Assembly (NCBI RefSeq): GCF_019656335.1
Contig: NZ_BPLZ01000009.1
Coordinates: forward strand, 62,001-126,000
From: Pseudomonas sp. NCCP-436
GTDB lineage: Bacteria; Pseudomonadota; Gammaproteobacteria; Pseudomonadales; Pseudomonadaceae
Reading direction: 5' to 3'
Length of the DNA: 64,000 nt
The translations under genes were made by a program, and so were the position numbers. Below the pieces are notes generated by a model. It worked only from the letters and a program-made list of their open reading frames with translations, searched no databases and was not told the DNA's origin. This document shows positions 18,601 to 27,475 of the stretch, piece after piece. How positions within the stretch are numbered: position 1 is the first letter of the stretch; each line of letters begins with the position of its first letter.

Positions 18601-20045
18601 TGCAACTGGCCGAACTGCAGCAGGCTGGCCGTGCGCCACAGCTGCCGCTGAGCCTGGAGCTTGCCGGTGAGTCGCTGCGCCTCGAACGCCTACTGCGGGT
18701 GCTGCCCGGGCAGCGTTATGTCGCTCTGGCACAGTGGCGTGGTCGTGCAGTGCTTGCCAAGCTGCTGGTCGGCGGCAAGGCCGAGCGGCATTACCAGCGT
18801 GAACTGGAGGGTGCCCATCTGCTGGCAAACCAGGGGCTGACGACGCCTGTCCTGCTGGCAGAGGGCTTTGCGAGCGGGCAGGGCGGCTGGCTGCTGTTTG
18901 ACTATCTGAATGGCGCCGAGAGCCTGTGGGACGCCTGGCGTTCGGTGGTACACGAGCCGCTGTTGTCCGACGCTCAGCAGGCAGTGCTCGGCGCGGCCCT
19001 GGAGTCCATCGCCCGGCTGCATGGCAAGGGCCTGTGGCAGGCCGATCTGCATCTGGACAATCTGCTGCGGCATGACGGTCGCCTGTATCTGATCGACGGT
19101 GGTGGCGTGCGGGTGGAGACGGCCGGGCAGCCTCTTTCGCGCCAGCGGGTGCTGGAGAATCTCGGGGTGTTTTTCGCCCAGCTACCGGCGGAGCTGGATA
19201 CTTATCTGGAGGAGCTGCTGATCTTCTACCTGCTGGCCAATGGTGAGCATGCCCTGCCTCTGGAGCAGTTGCAGAGCGAGGTGGAGAAGGTGCGTCGCTG
19301 GCGCCTGCGGGATTTCCTGCGCAAAACGGGGCGCGACTGCAGCCTGTTTGCCGCACGGATCGGTGCCTTCGGCCTGCGCGTGCTGCGCCGTGACTGCGAG
19401 CCGCTGCTGCAGCCGCTGCTCGGCGAGCTGGATGCGCGAATTGATGCCGGCCATCTGTACAAGACAGGCGGAGCCGCGACGGTGGCCCGTATCGAGGTTG
19501 GGGGACGGCCGCTGGTGCTCAAGCGTTACAACGTGAAGAACCTGCTGCACTGGTTCAAGCGCTTCTGGCGGCCGAGCCGCGCCTGGCACAGCTGGCGTGA
19601 GGGCAATCGCCTTCAACTGCTGGGCATTCCCACTCCTACGCCTTTGGCGGTGATCGAGCGGCGCTTTTGCTGGCTGCGTGGGCGCGCCTACCTGATTACC
19701 GACTATTGCGGTGGGCAGGATATAATTGCCCGTTTCGAGGCATATCGGCACGCATCCCCACCGGAGGCCGAACTGCTGGCTCTTGAGCGATTGTTTGCCG
19801 CCCTGTTGCGCGAGCGCATCAGTCATGGCGATCTCAAGGGGCACAATCTGTTCTGGGATGATGCGCAGGGTGCCTGGTCGCTGATTGACCTGGATGCCAT
19901 GCGTCAGCATCGCAGTGCACGCAGTTTTGCTCGGGCCTATGCCCGGGACCGTGCCCGTTTTCTGCGCAACTGGCCGGCAGACTCCGCGCTGTACCGGTTG
20001 CTCGACCAACGTTTACCGCAGGTGCCTGGCACCTGCCCGAACTAG
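18600..20045 (+). CDS. Tandem kinase-fold protein of the LPS core operon
   Basis: 481 residues, about twice the length of its neighbours. It contains two kinase-like units. The first (about residues 1-225) has LWQADLHLDNLLRHDGR near 148 and LYLIDGGG. The second (about 280-475) has LVLKRYNVKNLLHW as the ATP-side Lys, RISHGDLKGHNLFW near 408 and WSLIDLDAMR. Both units therefore keep an Asp in the catalytic loop and an Asp in the metal position. It matches by order P. aeruginosa PA5006, a core-locus gene of uncertain role. It may phosphorylate two positions, or one unit may be regulatory. It is translationally coupled to the gene before it, and a 12-base gap separates it from the carbamoyltransferase. 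Confidence 0.8.
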   Translation: MQLAELQQAGRAPQLPLSLELAGESLRLERLLRVLPGQRYVALAQWRGRAVLAKLLVGGKAERHYQRELEGAHLLANQGLTTPVLLAEGFASGQGGWLLFDYLNGAESLWDAWRSVVHEPLLSDAQQAVLGAALESIARLHGKGLWQADLHLDNLLRHDGRLYLIDGGGVRVETAGQPLSRQRVLENLGVFFAQLPAELDTYLEELLIFYLLANGEHALPLEQLQSEVEKVRRWRLRDFLRKTGRDCSLFAARIGAFGLRVLRRDCEPLLQPLLGELDARIDAGHLYKTGGAATVARIEVGGRPLVLKRYNVKNLLHWFKRFWRPSRAWHSWREGNRLQLLGIPTPTPLAVIERRFCWLRGRAYLITDYCGGQDIIARFEAYRHASPPEAELLALERLFAALLRERISHGDLKGHNLFWDDAQGAWSLIDLDAMRQHRSARSFARAYARDRARFLRNWPADSALYRLLDQRLPQVPGTCPN

Positions 20046-20057
20046 AGGCTTACACCT

Positions 20058-21812
20058 GTGGCATTGACCATTCTCGGCCTGTCCGGCGCGCTCAGCCATG
20101 ACCCGTCCGCCGCCCTGTACATCGATGGCAAGCTGATCGCGGCGGTCGAGGAAGAGCGCTTCGTGCGCGACAAGCATGCAAAGAACCGCATGCCCTACGA
20201 GTCCGCCAAGTTCTGCCTGGAGCAGGCCGGGATCAAGCCGTCGGACGTCGACGTGGTGGCGATTCCCTTCGCGCCCATCAGCATCTTCGAGAAAGCCCGC
20301 TGGCAGTACGCCAAGCGCTACGCCTACGCGCCGGATCGTGCCCTTGATGCGATCCTGTTCGGTAACCGCCGTTACAAGCGCTACAAGAAGCGCATCGAGT
20401 GGTGTCTGGTGCAACTCGGCTTCGACCTGAAGAAGGTCAAGATCGAGCCGGTCGAGCACCACCTGGCACACGCCTCCAGCGCCTACCACTGCTCGGGCTT
20501 CAAGGAGAAGACCGCGATCCTCGGCATCGACGGCAAGGGTGAGTACGCCACCACCTTCTTCGGCTGGGGTGAGAACGGCAAGATCCACAAGATCAAGGAG
20601 TTCTATGATCCGGATTCACTCGGCGGCCTGTACGGTGCGATCACCGAGTACCTCGGCTTCGAGATGCTCGACGGCGAGTTCAAGGTCATGGGCATGGCAC
20701 CCTACGGTGATGCCGCCAAGTACGATTTCTCGCGCCTGGCCAAGTTCGAGAACGGCGAGCTGACCATCAATACCGATTACGCCAACGTCATCGGCTTCCG
20801 CCGCTACAAGGAAAACGGCAAGGGCTACTACTTCTCGCCCAAGCTGATTGACTGGCTGGGGCCGAAGCGTCAGGGCGACATCGCCGACGATCCCTACATC
20901 CACTACGCCGCCAGCATGCAGGCGCTGTTCGAGAAGCTGGCGCTGGAGATGATGGACTACTACCTGGGTGACATCATCAGGGAAACCGGCAGGATCGCCT
21001 TCGCCGGCGGCTGTGCGCTGAACGTCAAGCTCAACCAGAAGATAATCGCCCGTCCGGAAGTGAAGGAACTGTTCGTACAGCCGGCTTCCGGCGACGCCGG
21101 CACCGCAGTCGGTGCAGCGGCCTATGTGTCGGTGGCCCGCGGCGTGCCGGTGGAGAAGATGGAGCACGTCTATCTCGGCCCCTCCTACAGCAACGAGGAG
21201 GTCATCGCCGCCTGCGCCAGGCACCCGAACAAGCCGGTGTGGAAGAAGATCGACAACGTTGAGCAGCGCATCGCCCGGATCATGGTCGACGGAAACCCGG
21301 TGGCCTGGTTCCAGGGCCGCATGGAGTTCGGCCCGCGCGCCCTTGGCGGCCGCTCGATCATCGGCTGCCCGAGCGTGCCGGGTGTGGCCGACCGGATCAA
21401 CGAACAGATCAAATTCCGCGAGCGCTGGAGACCCTTCTGCCCGTCGATGCTCGACACCGTCGCGCCGAAGATGCTCAAGGTTGACCATCCAAGTCCGTTT
21501 ATGACCTTCACCTTCGAGGTCAACGAGGAATGGAAGACCCGCGTCGCCGAGGTGGTACACGAAGACGGCACGTCCCGCGCCCAGGTGCTGGAGCGCCGCT
21601 TCAATCCGCGCTGGTACGACCTGATGCTGGAGCTGGAGAAGCTGACCGGAAACGGCGTGTCGCTCAACACTTCGCTGAACCGCCGCGGCGAGCCGATGAT
21701 CTGCTCACCGACCGATGCATTGAACATGTTCTATGGCTCGGATCTGCAGTACCTGATCATGGAAGACATCCTCGTGGTCAAGGACGGCAGGGACTGGTAT
21801 GACCACGTCTGA
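20058..21812 (+). CDS. wapO: Carbamoyltransferase of the LPS core (WapO-like)
   Basis: 584 residues from a GTG at 20058 (GAGG upstream). It belongs to the NodU/TobZ carbamoyltransferase family, with an N-terminal ASKHA-type domain and a C-terminal YrdC-like part. Visible features: LGLSGALSHDPSAALYIDG at the N-terminus, the metal-ligand region VEHHLAHASSAYHCSGF, ILGIDGKGEYATT, and the C-terminal EFGPRALGGRSIIGCP and TSLNRRGEPMICSPTDA. In P. aeruginosa the core carries a carbamoyl group on the second heptose, and the gene in this position (PA5005, WapO) is the assigned candidate; I infer the same here. It overlaps the next glycosyltransferase gene by 14 bases. Confidence 0.85.
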   Translation: MALTILGLSGALSHDPSAALYIDGKLIAAVEEERFVRDKHAKNRMPYESAKFCLEQAGIKPSDVDVVAIPFAPISIFEKARWQYAKRYAYAPDRALDAILFGNRRYKRYKKRIEWCLVQLGFDLKKVKIEPVEHHLAHASSAYHCSGFKEKTAILGIDGKGEYATTFFGWGENGKIHKIKEFYDPDSLGGLYGAITEYLGFEMLDGEFKVMGMAPYGDAAKYDFSRLAKFENGELTINTDYANVIGFRRYKENGKGYYFSPKLIDWLGPKRQGDIADDPYIHYAASMQALFEKLALEMMDYYLGDIIRETGRIAFAGGCALNVKLNQKIIARPEVKELFVQPASGDAGTAVGAAAYVSVARGVPVEKMEHVYLGPSYSNEEVIAACARHPNKPVWKKIDNVEQRIARIMVDGNPVAWFQGRMEFGPRALGGRSIIGCPSVPGVADRINEQIKFRERWRPFCPSMLDTVAPKMLKVDHPSPFMTFTFEVNEEWKTRVAEVVHEDGTSRAQVLERRFNPRWYDLMLELEKLTGNGVSLNTSLNRRGEPMICSPTDALNMFYGSDLQYLIMEDILVVKDGRDWYDHV

Positions 21813-22932
21813 GCCGGTCGCCGGCAACGGCGTGCGCTGGGTACTGCAGTTCTGTCACGGTTATGACGGACCGTTTCTCGACTGTGCCCGGCAGTACGCT
21901 GCGTTGTTCGCCGGCACGCGCTACAAGGTGTGCACGGTCTATCTGACCGGCGCACCCTCGGCCGAGGTGGAGCAGGGCTCGGCCTCCGACGAGGTTATCT
22001 TTCTCGACTATTCCAGCAAGCAGGTGCGAGGCCTGAAACTGGCGGCGATTCGCGACTTGCGGCGCATCGCCGCGTCCCGCGACTTCGCCCTGTGCATTGC
22101 TCATCGCTTCAAGCCGATCTATGTCGCCCTGCTTGGCAGTGATCTGCCGGTGATTGGCGTGCACCACGCCTTCGGTGATTATCAGCGGCGTTCGCGCCGG
22201 CTGTTCGCCAATTTTTTCCGCCAGCGCCTCAGGCTGCTGGGCGTTTCCGATGCGGTACGCGATGACATGCGTGCCTGCCTGCCCGACTGGCCGGCCGAGC
22301 GTATCGAGACACTGTACAACCGTATTGACCTGGCGGCGCTACAGGCCGAGCAGGTCGATCGTGCGGCTGCTCGTGAGCACCTCGGTTTGCCGCAAGACGC
22401 CTGGGTGGTGGGCAACGCCGGTCGCCTGCACCCGGACAAGGATCAGGCCACTCTGATTCGTGGCTTTGCCCAGGCTCTACCACAGCTGCCGGCCGGCAGC
22501 CTGCTGGCAATCATGGGCAGCGGCCGTCTGGAGGCTTTGCTCAAGGCTCTGGCTGCCGAGCTGGGTGTGAGCGACTCCGTGCGTTTTCTCGGCCAGGTAG
22601 CCCATGGCCGGCGTTACTTCAGGGCCTTCGATGTGTTCGCCCTGAGTTCGGATCACGAGCCATTCGGCATGGTGCTACTGGAGGCCATGGCTGCTGGCGT
22701 GCCAGTGATTGGTACCGATTGCGGTGGTGGCCGGGAGGTGGTGCAGGGCGTTGGTGAGCTGTTCCCGCTCGGCGGCGTCGATTCGCTAGCCTCCGCTTTG
22801 CAGCGCCAGGCGCGGCTGGACGATTTGCAGCCGCTGCGCCAACGGATGCTGGAGCGTCTACAGCAGTCCTTTTCGGATCAGGCGGTCACACGCCGTTTCT
22901 GGTCGCTTCCCTTGTGTACGCCGCTGCGCTGA
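21799..22932 (+). CDS. wapH: GT4-family LPS core glycosyltransferase (WapH-like)
   Basis: 377 residues, start ATG at 21799 inside the end of the carbamoyltransferase gene. GT-B fold: the N-terminal region has VLQFCHGYDGPFLDCARQYA. The C-terminal donor-binding half has VVGNAGRLHPDKDQATLIRG, FLGQVAHGRRYFRAFDVF and the E-x7-E motif EPFGMVLLEAMAAGVPVIGT. It probably adds a hexose to the outer core; P. aeruginosa PA5004 (WapH) lies in the same place. The donor and linkage cannot be told from the sequence. The next gene starts 7 bases after its stop. Confidence 0.82.
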   Translation: MTTSEPVAGNGVRWVLQFCHGYDGPFLDCARQYAALFAGTRYKVCTVYLTGAPSAEVEQGSASDEVIFLDYSSKQVRGLKLAAIRDLRRIAASRDFALCIAHRFKPIYVALLGSDLPVIGVHHAFGDYQRRSRRLFANFFRQRLRLLGVSDAVRDDMRACLPDWPAERIETLYNRIDLAALQAEQVDRAAAREHLGLPQDAWVVGNAGRLHPDKDQATLIRGFAQALPQLPAGSLLAIMGSGRLEALLKALAAELGVSDSVRFLGQVAHGRRYFRAFDVFALSSDHEPFGMVLLEAMAAGVPVIGTDCGGGREVVQGVGELFPLGGVDSLASALQRQARLDDLQPLRQRMLERLQQSFSDQAVTRRFWSLPLCTPLR

Positions 22933-22939
22933 GACCTTC

Positions 22940-24205
22940 ATGAGCAAGAACGCTACCAGCAATCCCTGGGCTGATTGCGCCCGCGCCCTTGACCGCTACC
23001 GCTGGCAGTTGCTGCGCGAGCGTCACGGGGTATTCGGCAGTGCGCTGCGCTTTGTTCGTGAAGCCCTGGGCGACTGGTGGTTCGGCGTGCGAGCGCGCAG
23101 GCGCCTAGCCTCTGTAGTTACACCAGAGCCATGTGATTTCCTGTTGCTGCAGTCAGCCCCCAAGGTGATACCGCTGCAACGCAAGAAGCTATTGATCGAG
23201 GTGCTGCGTGGGCGCGGTCATAGCCTGGTGGAGACCGCACTGCAGGGGCCCAAGACGGTTCTGCATGAGCGTCTGCTCAGAATGCCTCCCTTCGCTGTGC
23301 CAACCCGTTACTTCGGGCTCGCTGCCTATGCACAGTGGCTGGTAGAACAGTATCAGCCTCGCATCCTGCTTAATGACCGTAACGGCAGCCTGTACAGCCC
23401 CTTTCTGCGTCTGGCACTGAATGCCCGCGGCAATCTGCTGGTGCATCTGGCTCATGCCACCACGGTGGAAAGCTCGCGCCGGCTAAGCATGAACGACTAC
23501 GACTATTACTTCCTGTTTGGCCAGAGTTCACTGCAGGCATTGCAGGCCCGGACTTTGCGCTTCGGCAGTTCGACTGCGGTGCTGGCTGGTTCGCACATGA
23601 TTGATATGGCATACGACCAGCCTGCTGGCGATCCTGCCTGGCGCAGTCTGTTGATCCTGGGAGTAGGGCCTGACAGGGAAAAGGAAGCCGGTTTTCAGGC
23701 AGCCTACGCCTTGGTACGTGACTGGGCCAGAGCACATCCGGAATACCAGGTGCTGGTCAAGGCCCATCCGCGCAGCCAGGTGGCGTTCTGGCAGGAGGCC
23801 GCTGCCAGTCTGGATAACGTGCAGGTTTTGCCCAAAAGCTGCAGCCTGGCTGATGCACTGGCTCAGACCAGTGTGGTGGTCAGTCTTCTTTCCAATGCAG
23901 TGATCGAGGCGGCACTGGCGCGGCGGCCGGTGATCGGTGTAACGGTTGGCCAGGGCGTAGATTTGTTTGCTCAGACGAGGTTCTTCGGTGAAGCCGTGAC
24001 GAGCGTTGAGAGCCTGCAGGAGGCGGTCAGGGCCGTGGAGCAGGATTATCCCCGGCACCTGCAGCAGGCAGAGCAATTTGCTCACTACCATCTGGCTCAG
24101 GGCTGCCAGGGGCTGGAGCATAACCTCGAGTTGCTGGAGCGCTTGTTGCGCGGCGAAGTTATTGAAGGGCATTGGTTACCGGCCAGTGGAGCAGTTGAAA
24201 GATAA
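22940..24205 (+). CDS. GT-B-like surface polysaccharide protein, function unknown
   Basis: 421 residues. I do not recognise an exact family. The C-terminal half looks like the nucleotide-sugar half of GT-B enzymes related to capsule (Capsule_synth) or CDP-glycerol transferases: HLAHATTVESSRR, YYFLFGQSSLQ, VLAGSHMIDMAY, LVKAHPRSQVAFW, VVSLLSNAVIEAALARRPVI. The conserved HPRS and the SNAVIEA segment are usual phosphosugar/nucleotide contacts in such enzymes. The N-terminal half has no clear similarity. It sits 7 bases after the GT4 gene, so it belongs to the core operon; a role in adding an outer-core or O-chain residue is inferred from place. Codon third positions look less GC-biased than in the inner-core genes (impression, not calculated). 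Confidence 0.7.
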   Translation: MSKNATSNPWADCARALDRYRWQLLRERHGVFGSALRFVREALGDWWFGVRARRRLASVVTPEPCDFLLLQSAPKVIPLQRKKLLIEVLRGRGHSLVETALQGPKTVLHERLLRMPPFAVPTRYFGLAAYAQWLVEQYQPRILLNDRNGSLYSPFLRLALNARGNLLVHLAHATTVESSRRLSMNDYDYYFLFGQSSLQALQARTLRFGSSTAVLAGSHMIDMAYDQPAGDPAWRSLLILGVGPDREKEAGFQAAYALVRDWARAHPEYQVLVKAHPRSQVAFWQEAAASLDNVQVLPKSCSLADALAQTSVVVSLLSNAVIEAALARRPVIGVTVGQGVDLFAQTRFFGEAVTSVESLQEAVRAVEQDYPRHLQQAEQFAHYHLAQGCQGLEHNLELLERLLRGEVIEGHWLPASGAVER

Positions 24206-24379
24206 GGAAACTGGGAAATGCATCCTCACTGGTAGGCACTCGAGGGGATCCCGCTCAGGCCAGGGGGTGGCCACAAAGTGCTGTGACATGGAGGCGACAG
24301 CCATTCGTGGCCGTCACGCGACCTTCTGCTTTAAGGAGTGTCTCGGTGGCTTGTTAATGTTCACTCTATAGGGCTTTTC
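24206..24379. other. 174-base gap inside the LPS operon
   Basis: This is the only sizeable gap between the core genes and the waaL-containing module. I see no convincing terminator and no sigma-70 promoter. TTAAGGAGTG at about 24331 looks like a ribosome binding site but has no useful start codon behind it. It could be a junction between the conserved core operon and an exchangeable outer-core module. Confidence 0.4.
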
Positions 24380-25426
24380 ATGCAGGCCTTGCTTTTCAAC
24401 GACACCTCATATGAGCAGCATCATGGCTCTCAATTGGTGGTTCGACAGATCTATCGTCTGGCCGCTGCGGCTGGAATCCACATTCGCCGAGCCTGTCCGA
24501 TGCGCTATGACTGGCAGGCCGACGCGCGCCTGAAAGCCGATATCCTTAAGGCCGATCTGTGCCTGATCAACGGTGAGGGCACTATGCACGATGATGCTCG
24601 TCAGGCCCTGCGTCTGGTGGAGCTAGCCAGTTACTGCAAGTCCCACGGGGTGCCCTGCTTTCTGATCAATAGCGTGTGGCAGCGTAATATCCGGCTGAAC
24701 GAGTATGCACGCGATTTCAGCGGTATCTATGTGCGAGATCAGCTTAGTAGGCAGGAGTTGGCGCAGGCTGGAATCGCGGCGCAGGTAGTGCCGGATCTGA
24801 CACTGACTCTGGATCTGTCGCCTTACTGTAGCGTGCGTTCCGGCGGGCTGATTAACGGTAGTGTGTTTGCCGAGCGTACTTGGGAGGCCTGGCAGACTGC
24901 CTGTCGTCACCGGGTTCGCTACCTGAGCATCAAGGCACCTCCGCCCTTGCAGGCTGGCAAAGGTTTTCCTTCCTACCTGCTTAAGAGTCTGGCGCGCCGG
25001 TTGAAGGCCGAGTCCCGGCTGTTGTCCAGCCACCTGCACAGCGTGCCACAGGAACTTGGTGAACGGTCGCTGACACAACTTCGCTGGCGCTATTCGTCGC
25101 GCTCATTGGCGCGTTTTCTGGCTAGCCTGTCGGCTGCCGAGTGGATGGTGACCGGACGCTTTCACTGCGTGACGCTTTGTTTGCTAACCCGCACGCCTTT
25201 CGTTGCGGTTTCCTCCAACACGCATAAGATTGAAGCCCTTTTGCAGGAGGCTGGTCTGCAGCTTCGTCTGGCTGAGAGCTACGAGGAAGCGCTGCAATTG
25301 GCGGCCGCCTGGCCGTTCTCTATGCAGGAACAGCAGGCGCTGGAGCACTTCCTGCAGCGCTCGCGGGAGCAGGCGCAGGAAATGTTTAAACAAATTGCCC
25401 AATATTGCCGTCGGCAGGAGTGTTGA
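24380..25426 (+). CDS. Polysaccharide pyruvyl transferase-like protein
   Basis: 348 residues from the ATG at 24380; an earlier in-frame start 42 bases upstream is less likely. Motifs fit the polysaccharide pyruvyl transferase family (CsaB/WcaK type, PF04230): LCLINGEGTMHDD, YVRDQLSRQELAQAG, VVPDLTLTLD, and the C-terminal MVTGRFHCVTLCLLTRTPFV followed by SNTHKIEALL. Enzymes of this family transfer pyruvate from phosphoenolpyruvate to a sugar to make a ketal, though some members have other roles. In this LPS locus it may decorate an outer-core or O-chain sugar. It is followed after 5 bases by the O-antigen ligase gene. The substrate is unknown. Confidence 0.75.
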   Translation: MQALLFNDTSYEQHHGSQLVVRQIYRLAAAAGIHIRRACPMRYDWQADARLKADILKADLCLINGEGTMHDDARQALRLVELASYCKSHGVPCFLINSVWQRNIRLNEYARDFSGIYVRDQLSRQELAQAGIAAQVVPDLTLTLDLSPYCSVRSGGLINGSVFAERTWEAWQTACRHRVRYLSIKAPPPLQAGKGFPSYLLKSLARRLKAESRLLSSHLHSVPQELGERSLTQLRWRYSSRSLARFLASLSAAEWMVTGRFHCVTLCLLTRTPFVAVSSNTHKIEALLQEAGLQLRLAESYEEALQLAAAWPFSMQEQQALEHFLQRSREQAQEMFKQIAQYCRRQEC

Positions 25427-25431
25427 ATCAC

Positions 25432-26619
25432 ATGGATCCACGGATTGCTCTTAAGCGCTTGCCGTTTCTGTTTGCCTGGCTCTCGATGGCAGTACTGCTG
25501 CTGGGGCGTTTCTGGTGGCCTGGCGAGACCTCGGCTTGGGCAAGCAGTATGCGCTTCTGTCTGGCCTTCTTCCTGCTTGCAGCTTTGCTGAACTGGCGGC
25601 AGGTCGGCGCTGAGCTGGTCGAGCGTCAGCTGTTACTGCTGATGGGTGGTTTGGCGCTCTGGGTGCTGATCAGCGTGTGTTGGCTCGGCGGTGAGGTCGA
25701 CATTCTCCGGCGCGGCTTGGTGTTGCTGGTGTTTATTGTGGCCACTGCCTATCTTGCCGGGCGAGAATCTCAGACGCTACTGCGGCTGCTGCAGGCGTCG
25801 GCAGTACTGGGGGCACTGGCCTCATTGGTGACCATCGGCCTCGCGCTGCACAAAAATGGCTTCAATTTCAGCTATCGCGCCTTCCGTCTGCATAGCTCGG
25901 GTATTCCGGGTTTCGCCGAGTTCGGCAACCCGATTATTTCCGGCATGCACCTGGCTCTGGCCGGGTTAACCGCTTTCTGGTCACTGCTTAGTAGCAAGCG
26001 CTGGTCTGGCCGTCTGTTCTGGGGGCTGCTGCTGTTGCCGTTAGGGCTCTATGTATTTCTCTCTTTCTCACGTAGTGCCTGGCTGGGAGTGGCGGCCGGC
26101 GGTCTGTTCCTGCTCTGGAGACTGGGTAATCTGCGTATCTGGATTGGCTGCGGTGTGGCTTTGGTGTTGGCACTGGTGCTGGCGCTGCTTCGTTTCCCCA
26201 ACATGCTTGGAGTCGAGGCCGCGCGCAACCTGACCCACCGCGACGTGATCTGGAAAATGGTGCTCGACGCCATGCCCGGCTACTGGCTGCAGGGCCACGG
26301 CGCGGGGGTCAATATGGATCTGATGCAGATCGACCGCCTGAAGGTGACCAATACTCACAGCCTCTACCTGGAGGTGCTGTTTCAGTACGGTGTGGTAGGC
26401 CTGGTGCTGTTTCTCGGCATGCTGTTGCTGGCAGTCCGGCGCCTGTGGCGCTGCTCCAATGACCTGGCCACGCTGGCGCTTGGCCTGCTCTGCGGAAGCC
26501 TGGCGGTGATGTTCTTCGAGCTGCACTCGTTTATTCATTCGCCAAACCTTATTTGGTTGTGGATCTGGCTGCCGCTGGCCATCGCTCTGGGAAGCCGGGA
26601 GCGTCTGCATGCACATTGA
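25432..26619 (+). CDS. waaL: O-antigen ligase (WaaL family)
   Basis: 395 residues from the ATG at 25432, with CAGGAG upstream; the frame is open slightly earlier, overlapping the previous gene. About ten to twelve hydrophobic segments cover most of the protein. A larger periplasmic-type loop (about residues 240-310) contains LTHRDVIWKMVLDAMPGYWL, GHGAG and NTHSLYLEVLFQYGVVG, the Arg/His pattern typical of the Wzy_C/O-antigen ligase family. WaaL joins undecaprenyl-linked O-antigen to the lipid A-core in the periplasm. A Wzy polymerase is the main alternative, but position in the core cluster next to msbA favours ligase. It overlaps the next gene by 11 bases. Confidence 0.85.
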   Translation: MDPRIALKRLPFLFAWLSMAVLLLGRFWWPGETSAWASSMRFCLAFFLLAALLNWRQVGAELVERQLLLLMGGLALWVLISVCWLGGEVDILRRGLVLLVFIVATAYLAGRESQTLLRLLQASAVLGALASLVTIGLALHKNGFNFSYRAFRLHSSGIPGFAEFGNPIISGMHLALAGLTAFWSLLSSKRWSGRLFWGLLLLPLGLYVFLSFSRSAWLGVAAGGLFLLWRLGNLRIWIGCGVALVLALVLALLRFPNMLGVEAARNLTHRDVIWKMVLDAMPGYWLQGHGAGVNMDLMQIDRLKVTNTHSLYLEVLFQYGVVGLVLFLGMLLLAVRRLWRCSNDLATLALGLLCGSLAVMFFELHSFIHSPNLIWLWIWLPLAIALGSRERLHAH

Positions 26620-27463
26620 AACGAATAACTCCGGACGAACGTTGCAACTGGATAGCGGTGTGCGAATTGGGCTGAGGGATTTTGCCGCACTGCGCGGACG
26701 TTTCTCTGGAACGGTGTTTCTCGTGGCATCCGGGCCATCTGTGGCGGACTTCCCCATGGCGCGCTATAGAGACTGGCCGATGCTGTCGATGAATGGTTCG
26801 ATTGTGCGTTTTCTCGAAGAAGGTCTCAGACCGCTGTTCTATCTCTGTGACGATCGTGGAGTTGCTGAGCGCAAGGGGACCGCGGTGGCTGAAGGTATTC
26901 GCCATGCGCAACATGCAGCGCTGGGCCTGAGTTCGCTGGAGCAGGTGGCGCGTCATACACCCGAAGCACTAGAAGAGGGCGATCTCTTTCTGCTGGAGCG
27001 GGCCAACCGCCTGCACGGGCAGCGCAGATTGTCGGATCGGCATTTTGCCTGGCGTCACCGGCACGATCCGGAGCTTCTGGTGCAGTGGTCATTACTGCAC
27101 CAGAAACGCAATCGTATCGGCTTCAGCCGTAATCTTGGACTGGGCTACTTCAATGCCCGAACCATTGCATACGCTGCTCTGCAGTTGGCCTGCCACTTGG
27201 GCTTCGAGCGGGTATTCATGGTCGGAGTCGATATGCAGGCTGGGCTTGGCCAGTTCTACGATCCGCAAGGCAAGGTGGTACCGAGTCGGCTCGACGACGA
27301 TTGGGACGACTACATTTTGCCGAGTTTCCAGCTGCTTGCCCGACGGGTTCTGCGGCCTGACTTTGAAGTCTTCAACCTGTCTCGCAACAGCCGTATCGAG
27401 CCGGCGCTGGTGCCGCGACTGGAGTGGCGTGAGGTGGATTCGCTGCTGGCCGGGGGCGGCTGA
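26609..27463 (+). CDS. GT42/DUF115-like putative LPS glycosyltransferase
   Basis: 284 residues, ATG at 26609 overlapping waaL. The N-terminal half has FLVASGPSVADFPMARYRDW, close to the nucleotide-binding start of Cst-type sialyltransferases (GT42) and DUF115/MAF proteins (GxGPSL). LSMNGSIVRFLEEGLRPLFY fits the next strand, where such proteins place a key Asn. NARTIAYAALQLACHLGFER with VFMVGVDM (about residues 183-210) matches their second conserved block. Family members use CMP-activated nonulosonic acids or related donors; whether this one uses CMP-Kdo, CMP-sialic-type sugar or something else is unknown. It converges on a reverse-strand kinase 12 bases away. Confidence 0.65.
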   Translation: MHIETNNSGRTLQLDSGVRIGLRDFAALRGRFSGTVFLVASGPSVADFPMARYRDWPMLSMNGSIVRFLEEGLRPLFYLCDDRGVAERKGTAVAEGIRHAQHAALGLSSLEQVARHTPEALEEGDLFLLERANRLHGQRRLSDRHFAWRHRHDPELLVQWSLLHQKRNRIGFSRNLGLGYFNARTIAYAALQLACHLGFERVFMVGVDMQAGLGQFYDPQGKVVPSRLDDDWDDYILPSFQLLARRVLRPDFEVFNLSRNSRIEPALVPRLEWREVDSLLAGGG

Positions 27464-27475
27464 GCCGGAGACGCT

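Noticed and set aside
24262..24300. Resemblance to a JUMPstart/ops element (CAGGCCAGGGGGTGGCC)
   Set aside because: Only part of the JUMPstart consensus is present, the GGCGGTAGC core is not, and a role for RfaH in this organism is not shown.
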